10,544 nucleotides of DNA from Sulfurospirillum sp. GTDB lineage: Bacteria > Campylobacterota > Campylobacteria > Campylobacterales > QNZT01. Where the stretch lies: contig QNZT01000133.1 in assembly GCA_003978455.1 (NCBI GenBank), positions 1-10,544 on the forward strand, written 5' to 3'. The notes beneath the pieces were generated by a model that was not told the DNA's origin, ran no database searches, and saw only the letters and a program-made list of their open reading frames with translations. Position numbers and translations under genes: made by a program. How positions within the stretch are numbered: position 1 is the stretch's first letter; each line of letters starts with the position of its first letter. This document shows positions 1-6,265 of the stretch, in pieces.

Positions 1-819
1 CATCTGCGTCAAAAATTCCTCAACAGCCAAGCCGCCTTGACCGGTGTCAATTTTGCCATCGCCGAGACAGGAGGAGTCGTAACAGTCACCAATGAAGGCA
101 ACGCAAATATGGGCGTCCACTTGTCCCCTATCCAAATTCACTCAATGGGTATAGAAAAGGTAATCCCCAAAGCAGAACACTTAGGGGTATTCACCCGATT
201 GCTGGCTCGAAATGCTACCGGTCAGCAGATTTCTGTTTTCACTTCTCATTTTCATCGCCCCAAACCGAAAGGCGAAATGCACATCATTATCGTCGATAAC
301 GGAAGAAGTCAACAATTGGGAAGAACTGATTTTCGCAATTCACTGAAGTGCATCCGTTGTGGGGCGTGCCTTAATACTTGTCCGGTCTATCGTCTGAGCG
401 GCGGACATAGCTATAACGCCACCGTACCCGGTCCCATCGGTTCGGTACTCGGATCGCTTAAAAAACCGGACACTTACGCGGATCTGCCTTTCGCTTGTAC
501 CCTTTGCGGTTCATGTCGCAATATCTGTCCGGTGAAAATCGATCTGGATCATCAACTCTACGCACAACGGCAAAAGAGCCTGCAAACAGATACCATGAAA
601 CACAAAAGGGTGATACTCAAAACAGCAGCAAAACTGATGCAACATCCAAAGATTTTTACATTTACCGGTAAAGTCATGCGATTTGTCCTGCCGAAACTTC
701 CAAAATCGATCCTCTACCACCGTAAAAACATATGGGCAAGATACAGACAGATGCCTGAGATCCCCAAACATAGTTTCAAAGAATTGTACCAAAAGGAGAA
801 AGATGTCCAAAAGCGCTAA
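1..819 (+). CDS. lutB: LutB, L-lactate oxidation iron-sulfur protein (5' end missing)
   Basis: Subunit of the LutABC complex, which oxidises L-lactate to pyruvate in the cytoplasm. The frame is open from the first base, so the gene enters from the left and only the last 272 codons are seen; the family is usually about 470 residues. The visible part begins inside the LUD (DUF162) domain, with the family motif GVNFAIAETGG at residues 15-25. Two ferredoxin-type [4Fe-4S] motifs follow: CIRCGACLNTCP from residue 117 and CTLCGSCRNICP from residue 166. The basic, proline-containing C-terminal tail is typical of LutB. A TTG at 37 is internal, because homology continues upstream of it. The end overlaps lutC by 17 bases, indicating translational coupling. 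lutA would be expected just upstream, outside the window. Family assignment is firm; lactate as substrate follows from the family and the lutC neighbour. Confidence 0.95.
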   Translation, partial: HLRQKFLNSQAALTGVNFAIAETGGVVTVTNEGNANMGVHLSPIQIHSMGIEKVIPKAEHLGVFTRLLARNATGQQISVFTSHFHRPKPKGEMHIIIVDNGRSQQLGRTDFRNSLKCIRCGACLNTCPVYRLSGGHSYNATVPGPIGSVLGSLKKPDTYADLPFACTLCGSCRNICPVKIDLDHQLYAQRQKSLQTDTMKHKRVILKTAAKLMQHPKIFTFTGKVMRFVLPKLPKSILYHRKNIWARYRQMPEIPKHSFKELYQKEKDVQKR

Positions 820-1387
820 AGAGCAGATACTGCAAAAGATCAGATCGGAATATGATACAAACATTCCTCTGCCCGATACCAATGACTTCGGCATCACCTA
901 TGAGGAGAAGATCAAACAGTTTCAAGATACGCTTACTGCCGTGGGTGCGTGTTTTCTGGAGAGCAGCAGAGAAGATTTTGAAGCGTTGATCAAAAATCAA
1001 TACAGTGACGCAAAAAAGATAGCCTCCTTACTGCCCCGCAGCACTCTGGCGAATGTCAATCTGCAAGAGATAAAAACACCTCATGAACTAAAAGATCTTG
1101 ATCTGGCTATCTTTGAGGGCAGATTCGGCGTAGCTGAAAACGGCGCGATCTGGGTAGAAAACGACCAAAACAGACACCGTGCTTTGTACTTTATCGCGGA
1201 GCATATCGTCATCGTTTTGAATAAAAACCGCATCGTGTACAATATGCATCAGGCGTATGCACAGATAGAGTTGGCAAAGAGTGCATTTGGTATATTTATC
1301 TCCGGACCATCCAAAACAGCAGATATCGAACAAGCTCTGGTGATCGGCGCACATGGACCTAAAAGTTTATGCGTGGTGTTGGTGTAA
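803..1387 (+). CDS. lutC: LutC, LUD-domain lactate utilisation protein
   Basis: Third subunit of the L-lactate oxidising LutABC complex, 194 residues, consisting of a single LUD domain. Motifs seen are FGVAENGAIWVEN (108-120) and SGPSKTADIEQALVIGAHGP (167-186), the conserved glycine-rich signature near the C-terminus of LutC proteins. LutC carries no iron-sulfur motif, as here. The ATG at 803 is chosen because AAGGAG at 793-798 sits 4 bases upstream and the protein then starts at the expected place. The frame is open further upstream (to 683), but that part lies inside lutB and has no family similarity. The gene overlaps the end of lutB by 17 bases, so the two are one operon. It ends 17 bases from the stop of the convergent c-di-GMP gene. 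Length is normal for the family. Confidence 0.94.
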   Translation: MSKSAKEQILQKIRSEYDTNIPLPDTNDFGITYEEKIKQFQDTLTAVGACFLESSREDFEALIKNQYSDAKKIASLLPRSTLANVNLQEIKTPHELKDLDLAIFEGRFGVAENGAIWVENDQNRHRALYFIAEHIVIVLNKNRIVYNMHQAYAQIELAKSAFGIFISGPSKTADIEQALVIGAHGPKSLCVVLV

Positions 1388-1404
1388 ACACACCATCCAT
1401 GCCA

Positions 1405-3225
1405 TCATGAAACAGAGATCAGTTCATCTGATCTTCTCTTAAGCTCATACTCCTGTAATGCGTTGTAGACAAGAGGCTCTGAGAAGTAGTAACCTTGAAA
1501 ATGATCTACCCCTAAATCCCTGCATATATCAAAAATCTCTTTTGATGCGACAAACTCTGCTATCGTCTGAATACCGAGAGATTTAGAAAAAGTTACGATT
1601 GACTTTACCAACTCATACGATTTTTGATCATGTGCAATATTTTTGATCAGTGAACCGTCAATCTTCAAATAGTCGGGTTCCAGCTCCAAAATATGGGTAA
1701 AATTTGAATAACCTGTTCCAAAATCGTCTATCGCCACCTCTACACCCAACTCTTTAAATTCCTGGACAAACTTTTTTGCATATGCAAAGTCATCTATATT
1801 TTCACTCTCTACTATCTCAAAAGTGATCTGTTTTCCTATGTCATATTTTTTGATTTGACTGCGTAGCGCATCCACGATATAACTGTTTATCATATCATCA
1901 AAAGTAAGATTTATAGAAAATTTATTTCCGTTTTTTTTCATATCTCTAAATGTTTTTTCGATCATCGCAAGTGTCAATCGAGGATAAATCTTACTCTTGA
2001 TAGCGATATCCAAAAAGAAAAACGGCGAAATCAATTTCTCTTTATCTTCATGAAGTTCTCTCAGTCGCATAAGCGATTCATATTTCAATATCTCATTGTC
2101 ACTATTTACAATCGCTTGATAAACAGGCACTATATTGTTATGCTCCAGTGCTTCTTTAATCTTCTTTTTCCATATCAGCAGCTCTTGTGAATAGGAGGTA
2201 TCATCAATATGGTCGCTGTATATGATATATTGCTTTCTTGTCGTTTTTGCGTGTTTTAATGCCATCTCCACCATTTTCAGTACTTGTTCATCACCCAGCG
2301 CCGACCCGATGGTAGCGTCTATGTCCAACACTTCATCTAATGTTTCAATGGTTATTTTTAAATTTTTAAATAGACCGATAAGCTCTTTGATATCTTTTTC
2401 TATTGTATCCGGATCAATATTGGCGTCTCTGCTTCTTAGGATAAACCGATCTGCATGGATACGGTACACTTCATACCGTTTACCCAGACTAGATTGTTTC
2501 AGCCACGAAGCAACACCTTTGAGTACATCGTTTCCGATCTTCATACCGTACAATTCATTGTAATTGTGAAAATTATCAATATCGATCAATATCAGTCCGG
2601 CATATTTACTTTTTTGTAATTCAGCAATCAGAGCGGCTCTGTTTTTCAACCCCGTTAAACTATCATGCAGATACATATACTCTATCTTGGCTGCTCTTTG
2701 TGCAACTTTTTCTTCTAAAATATCATTTGCATCATGAAGTTTTTTAACTAATAAGATGTAAAAAAGGCTAATAGCCGCAACACCGATGATAAGGGAGTAA
2801 ACAACGCCTTTTTGTGTCAGCCAATAAGAACTCGATACAAGTACGTAGGCATACGCTATTTCAGCAACAGCCAATGATACCAATAGAGATTTGACACCAA
2901 ATCTCATACCGTTACCTATGATGATCCAAAGCAGTGCAGGATACATAATAACAGCATTTGAGTCACTATAACGCATGGCTAAAGCGATGGCACCGATATC
3001 TCCTATGATATTGAAAGTACGTCGCAAGACAGATGCTTTTTGGGTTTTTTTGATGTGATACATCACAAGCAAACTATAAACCCAATATCCGCTTGCAATC
3101 CAGACAGCTTTTTCCTGGTAATTGATTATGGTAAAATAGAAGAGAACACCAAGCACCAGCACTAACCTGACCTTAGCCTGAGAATACTCCTGCTCCAATA
3201 CATAACCCGATTTCATTATTTTCAT
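1405..3225 (-). CDS. Membrane c-di-GMP protein: RpfC-like sensor, degenerate GGDEF, intact EAL
   Basis: Predicted inner-membrane c-di-GMP phosphodiesterase, 606 residues. Residues about 20-160 form five or so hydrophobic segments; WIIIGNGMRFG (100-110) and the later SSSYW (131-135) resemble the N-terminal membrane sensor of Xanthomonas RpfC. A short helical linker (161-183) leads to LHDSLTGLKNR, the usual start of a GGDEF domain. The cyclase signature is HADRF at 257-261 instead of GGDEF, so cyclase activity is unlikely. The EAL domain (about 350-590) keeps the expected catalytic set: E383 (in ESL), N439, E470, D500 and D501 (DDFGTG), K521, E557 and Q577. I therefore infer c-di-GMP hydrolysis controlled by a membrane signal. 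The ATG start has only a weak GAAGA-like ribosome site. The gene looks more AT-rich than its neighbours and appears monocistronic. The ligand is unknown. Confidence 0.9.
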   Translation of the reverse strand: MKIMKSGYVLEQEYSQAKVRLVLVLGVLFYFTIINYQEKAVWIASGYWVYSLLVMYHIKKTQKASVLRRTFNIIGDIGAIALAMRYSDSNAVIMYPALLWIIIGNGMRFGVKSLLVSLAVAEIAYAYVLVSSSYWLTQKGVVYSLIIGVAAISLFYILLVKKLHDANDILEEKVAQRAAKIEYMYLHDSLTGLKNRAALIAELQKSKYAGLILIDIDNFHNYNELYGMKIGNDVLKGVASWLKQSSLGKRYEVYRIHADRFILRSRDANIDPDTIEKDIKELIGLFKNLKITIETLDEVLDIDATIGSALGDEQVLKMVEMALKHAKTTRKQYIIYSDHIDDTSYSQELLIWKKKIKEALEHNNIVPVYQAIVNSDNEILKYESLMRLRELHEDKEKLISPFFFLDIAIKSKIYPRLTLAMIEKTFRDMKKNGNKFSINLTFDDMINSYIVDALRSQIKKYDIGKQITFEIVESENIDDFAYAKKFVQEFKELGVEVAIDDFGTGYSNFTHILELEPDYLKIDGSLIKNIAHDQKSYELVKSIVTFSKSLGIQTIAEFVASKEIFDICRDLGVDHFQGYYFSEPLVYNALQEYELKRRSDELISVS

Positions 3226-3345
3226 AAATCTTCTTCTATCTTAGATTTTAGGCTCTCTCTAAAACCAAAATCAACGGAGATACCTTTTTCGATAGATCGA
3301 CAAATGAAAAAATATATTTATATATGATGGATAAAAGATGACTTT

Positions 3346-4209
3346 TTACGCAAATCTAAACTCTTTGTACTCTACCGGCACCAGATAATCACGCACTTTG
3401 ACAAGTGACGGATAAAATCCATGTTCATATCCAAGTGCAAAAAGTTTGTCGATAGCATCCAACTGTTTGTCGCTCATGGTAATCGACTGATCGTTTGCAT
3501 AGAGGTCGAGGTATTTGTCGAGTTTTTCGGCATCGACGCGAATCAAGTCTCTTTGCAACAGCATCTGTGAAAGGAGTTTTCTGTTTTTATGCGCTACTTC
3601 GACCGCTTTGGTCAGCACCTCTTCATATTCAATCGCTCTGGTGATAGGGATCGAACGCCGCACTGCCATACCGCCCAGCGGCAGTGGAAGATCGCCGCCG
3701 CTTAGCTCTTGCCAGATATCCCACAGCTCTTTTTCCACTTCCAGCGTATCGTCAAAAGTGAGAATACTTTCATGAATCAACACACCCGCATCGACTTCAC
3801 CGCTCTTGACCGCATCTTCGATCTCCAGAAAGTTTTTATAGACGATCCGGGCATCGGGATAGTAGATACGAAACAGCAGCGCATTGGTCGTATATTTTCC
3901 GCTGAGTGCCACTTTGAAGTTTCGTTTGAGTTTCACACCCTTTTTTTTGATCAGTTTGGGACCGTACCCCTCTCCGAAACTCACCGCGGTTCTCAGCAGT
4001 GCGTATTCATCTTTGATCAGCGGGTAGAGTCCGAAGCTGATGGCTGTGATATCGTAGATATTTTCAAGCGCTTTTTCGTTGAGTGTTTCGATATCGAGTG
4101 CAAGGTTGTCAAACTGCACATCATCAAGTCCCACCCAGCCAAACTTGATCGCATAAAACATAAAAATATCATCGGCATCCGGGGAGTGTGCTACAGTTAC
4201 AGTTTTCAA
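3346..4209 (-). CDS. mqnD: MqnD, 1,4-dihydroxy-6-naphthoate synthase (futalosine menaquinone pathway)
   Basis: Converts cyclic dehypoxanthinylfutalosine to 1,4-dihydroxy-6-naphthoate, a late step of the futalosine route to menaquinone, in the cytoplasm. The 287-residue length fits the family, which has a periplasmic-binding-protein-like fold. Motifs seen are SPDADDIFMFYA (9-20), equivalent to SPCPNDTFIFYA in characterised MqnD; GVLIHES (142-148), whose H146 matches the active-site histidine; and PLPLGGMAVRR (175-185). The start is TTG: AAAGG at 4216-4220 lies 6 bases upstream and MKTVTVAHSPDADD begins where homologues begin. A possible -10 TAAAAT on the - strand at 4240-4245 has no clear -35. 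Neighbours are unrelated, as is usual for scattered mqn genes in this phylum. The related MqnA is the main alternative, but the IHE motif favours MqnD. Confidence 0.88.
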   Translation of the reverse strand: MKTVTVAHSPDADDIFMFYAIKFGWVGLDDVQFDNLALDIETLNEKALENIYDITAISFGLYPLIKDEYALLRTAVSFGEGYGPKLIKKKGVKLKRNFKVALSGKYTTNALLFRIYYPDARIVYKNFLEIEDAVKSGEVDAGVLIHESILTFDDTLEVEKELWDIWQELSGGDLPLPLGGMAVRRSIPITRAIEYEEVLTKAVEVAHKNRKLLSQMLLQRDLIRVDAEKLDKYLDLYANDQSITMSDKQLDAIDKLFALGYEHGFYPSLVKVRDYLVPVEYKEFRFA

Positions 4210-4215
4210 AGAGAA

Positions 4216-4220
4216 CCTTT
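4216..4220 (-). promoter_or_regulatory. Ribosome binding site of mqnD
   Basis: AAAGG on the - strand, 6 bases before a TTG codon. It supports TTG as the start of mqnD; there is no ATG or GTG that would give the conserved N-terminus. Confidence 0.6.
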
Positions 4221-4334
4221 CGTGTGAAAATTAGAGATTATTTTAGCGCAAAAAGGGTTAGGAGCGGGTAGAAGCACAAGGCGTTTTAGACGAGATGATA
4301 GAGAAGGATTTGGTGGAGAAAGATCTGTTTAGTC

Positions 4335-4362
4335 AGAATCGGCGCGAGAGCGCACCGATTCT
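4335..4362 (-). terminator. Hairpin downstream of hpf, possible terminator
   Basis: An 8-bp stem (4335-4342 with 4355-4362) continues, after a two-base bulge, into a 3-bp G+C stem closed by a four-base loop. It lies 13 bases beyond the hpf stop codon in the gap before mqnD. The hpf transcript would meet it first. The T-run expected after an intrinsic terminator is missing on the - strand, so it may be a weak terminator or a 3'-end stabilising structure. The rest of the 166-base gap holds only a possible mqnD promoter and an unexplained short open frame. Confidence 0.4.
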
Positions 4363-4375
4363 TTAAGGTTTATAA

Positions 4376-4918
4376 TTAATATAATCCGAATTTATTGTCT
4401 TTTCGCTTGAAAAGGACACGTGTTTTATCATCTTTATCGATAAAAATCAGAAACTGTTTGTTGCTCTCTTTGAGCAGCTGAAGCGCTTCTTCGATCTCCA
4501 TCGGTTTATAGAGATCCAGCTCCATCGGAACGATTTCATCTACATCTTCTTCATGAATATCCGCATCGACAATCTCTTCGATATTTACATTTGCGATTTC
4601 ACTCGGTCTGGTCACTCTGTGGTCTGTCAGCTTGTCATGATGGCGTCTGAGTACCTTTTGCGCACGATCCACCGCAAGGTCGATAGCGGCATAAACATCT
4701 TTATCTTTCTGTTTTATCACAACGGTATTTTTCTGAGGAAGGTTGATAGTAAACTCGACAGTATAGCCTTTTTTACCGTTTTTTTCATCTGCAGAAACCA
4801 CAACTCTTGTTGAAATAATATCGAGATTGAATTTCTTCAAAGACTCCACTGCGCTTTGGATATGTTCCTTGATAGCATCAGTTAATTCAAATTGTCTTCC
4901 GACGACGCTCATATTCAT
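4376..4918 (-). CDS. hpf: Long-form ribosome hibernation promoting factor
   Basis: Binds the 30S subunit and dimerises 70S ribosomes into inactive 100S particles in stationary phase or starvation. At 180 residues this is the long form. The N-terminal S30AE domain (1-97) has the helix DVYAAIDLAVDRAQKVLRR at 74-92. An acidic linker (about 105-130, rich in E and D) leads to the C-terminal dimerisation domain (131-180), recognised by LYKPMEIEEALQLL (136-149) and LFKRKDNKFGLY at the end. The ATG at 4918 has a near-perfect AAGGAGG five bases upstream; the second ATG two codons later would be too far from it. The gene stands alone between lolC/E and mqnD, with its own promoter candidates. Such genes are normally induced by growth arrest, but no regulator site is evident here. 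Confidence 0.95.
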   Translation of the reverse strand: MNMSVVGRQFELTDAIKEHIQSAVESLKKFNLDIISTRVVVSADEKNGKKGYTVEFTINLPQKNTVVIKQKDKDVYAAIDLAVDRAQKVLRRHHDKLTDHRVTRPSEIANVNIEEIVDADIHEEDVDEIVPMELDLYKPMEIEEALQLLKESNKQFLIFIDKDDKTRVLFKRKDNKFGLY

Positions 4919-4936
4919 AATTCCCTCCTTAAATGG

Positions 4937-4965
4937 AATATATACATTAGTAATTTTACAGTAAA
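4937..4965 (-). promoter_or_regulatory. Candidate hpf promoter
   Basis: On the - strand TTTACT (4960-4965) and TATATT (4937-4942) are separated by 17 bases. This would start the transcript almost at the ribosome binding site, a very short leader. A second -10 candidate, TAAAAT at 4953-4958, would give a leader of about 28 bases but lacks a clear -35. The strong ribosome site and the 126-base gap after lolC/E support a separate promoter; the exact box is uncertain. Confidence 0.4.
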
Positions 4966-4983
4966 ACCAATTTAAACTTGGTT
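4965..4983 (-). terminator. Weak hairpin after lolC/E
   Basis: AACCAA (4965-4970) pairs with TTGGTT (4978-4983) across a 7-base loop. On the - strand the stem ends in a short T-run before AC. The stem is short and only one third G+C, and it overlaps the hpf -35 candidate. It is the only candidate terminator for the secA-lolC/E transcript that I could find. Confidence 0.25.
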
Positions 4984-5044
4984 AAAAAGAGAAGTTAAAT
5001 ATTTTTCATCTTAAACAGCACTTGTCTGAAACCATCACTATAAT

Positions 5045-6250
5045 CTACTCGTTGCGCAGTGTAGAGAGTACATCGATCTCCGTCGCTTTTTTGGATGGGT
5101 AGAAAGCGGAAAGCAGGACTATCAAAATCGCACCGATGATGATAGAAGCAAAATCGACAGGCGAGAGATCCAACGGCAGTTTACTGGTGCCGTAGACATC
5201 TGCGGGGAGCGTGACGATATCGAAATGCCCAAGGATATAGAGTCCCGCAAGCCCCAAAAATGTACCAAACAGTATCCCCGTACCACCGATCACCGTACCG
5301 AGCCAGAAAAAGGCTTTTTTGATCTCGTTTTTGCTTGCACCCAGTGAGAGCAGCAGGGCTATCTCCCGCCGTCTGTTCATGACAGTCATCAGCAGTGAAC
5401 TGATGATATTGAGCGATGCAACCAGGATGATCAACATCAAAACGATAAAGAGTGCTTTTTTCTCCATCGCCATCGCGGAAAAGAGATTGCCGTTTTGCTG
5501 CCACCACCCTATCGCGACCAGATAGGGCGGCAAAAACGCTTTGATCTCTTTGATCTTCTCCATAGGTTTATCACAGCTGACATGGATGCCGTCATATTTA
5601 TCATTGCTCACTTTCATGATTTTGGACATCGCTTTGAGTGTGGTATAGACATATGCGTTATCATACGCCTGCATACCGGATTTGAAACTGCCTTTGTAGC
5701 GAAACCGTTTCATGACAGGCATCAGAGAAAATCCTCCGGGCTGTGTCTGCGTGAAAATCAGCGTCACTTTTTTGCCCGGTTCCATCATGAAAGTATCTGC
5801 GATCCCCTCGCCCGTGATCATATCAAAGGTAGAGAGATCTTTCTCTTTCACCGCTTCGGCAACGATATGGTTGATCTTCGCTTCGGCTTCAAAATCGACA
5901 CCGAAAACGACCGCCCCCTCCATCCGCTCACCCTCTTTGATGATCGCCTGCGTATTGAGATAGGGGCTTAGCACAAGTTCGGGAAATTTTTTCTGAAGCG
6001 CGTAGAGCGCATATCTGTCCACACCCTTGCTTTGGCGGGGTAAAATGGTGATAGGATAACTCATGGTAGATATCTTTTCCTGAAACTCTTTGGATGTTCC
6101 ATTCATGATAGCCATAGCGATGATCAATACCATCAATCCCACAGAGACACCCAAAAAGGCAAGTATCGCGCTGATCGTGATAAAAGGCTGGCTTTTATCG
6201 AAGCGCAGATACTTTTTGACAAGATAAAAGACGAGTTTTCCGGAGTTCAA
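5045..6250 (-). CDS. lolC: LolC/E-type lipoprotein-releasing ABC transporter permease
   Basis: Inner-membrane subunit that extracts mature lipoproteins from the inner membrane and hands them to LolA, powered by the LolD ATPase (not in this window). The 401 residues show the FtsX/MacB-type four-segment layout: membrane helix 1 at about 24-49, a large periplasmic domain (about 50-262), then helices at about 266-290, 312-340 and 365-385. Family motifs are FLGVSVGLMVLIIAMAIMNG (32-51), NRRREIALLLSLGAS (292-306), the cytoplasmic coupling segment that contacts the ATPase, and YPSKKATEIDVLSTLR at the C-terminus. The TTG start is forced: the frame runs back through five codons with no start to the secA stop codon, which is in the same frame. 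AAGGGA at 6255-6260 is correctly placed. The gap from secA is 15 bases, so they are one operon. Whether it acts as LolC, LolE or a homodimeric LolF cannot be told. Confidence 0.9.
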   Translation of the reverse strand: MNSGKLVFYLVKKYLRFDKSQPFITISAILAFLGVSVGLMVLIIAMAIMNGTSKEFQEKISTMSYPITILPRQSKGVDRYALYALQKKFPELVLSPYLNTQAIIKEGERMEGAVVFGVDFEAEAKINHIVAEAVKEKDLSTFDMITGEGIADTFMMEPGKKVTLIFTQTQPGGFSLMPVMKRFRYKGSFKSGMQAYDNAYVYTTLKAMSKIMKVSNDKYDGIHVSCDKPMEKIKEIKAFLPPYLVAIGWWQQNGNLFSAMAMEKKALFIVLMLIILVASLNIISSLLMTVMNRRREIALLLSLGASKNEIKKAFFWLGTVIGGTGILFGTFLGLAGLYILGHFDIVTLPADVYGTSKLPLDLSPVDFASIIIGAILIVLLSAFYPSKKATEIDVLSTLRNE

Positions 6251-6254
6251 ATGT

Positions 6255-6260
6255 TCCCTT
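6255..6260 (-). promoter_or_regulatory. Ribosome binding site of lolC/E
   Basis: AAGGGA on the - strand, within the 15 bases between the secA stop and the TTG start, four bases before the TTG. It is the only plausible initiation signal for this frame. Confidence 0.6.
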
Positions 6261-6265
6261 CGACC

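Noticed and set aside
1380..1395. Hairpin TGGTGT-AAAC-ACACCA over the lutC stop, considered as a terminator.
   Set aside because: Only 6 bp, with no T-run on either side, in a 17-base convergent gap. It may contribute to 3'-end structure but does not meet the criteria for an intrinsic terminator.
3311..3326. A/T-only inverted repeat between mqnD and the c-di-GMP gene, considered as a terminator because T residues follow on the - strand.
   Set aside because: A five-bp stem of A-T pairs alone is too weak. The tract is as easily explained as AT-rich promoter sequence for the downstream gene.
3709..4227. A 172-codon open frame antisense to mqnD.
   Set aside because: It mirrors the mqnD coding sequence and shows no motif; the - strand reading has clear family motifs.
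5495..5971. Open frames of 158 and 83 codons antisense to lolC/E.
   Set aside because: They lie inside the periplasmic domain of a well-supported permease gene, have no family resemblance and no ribosome site.
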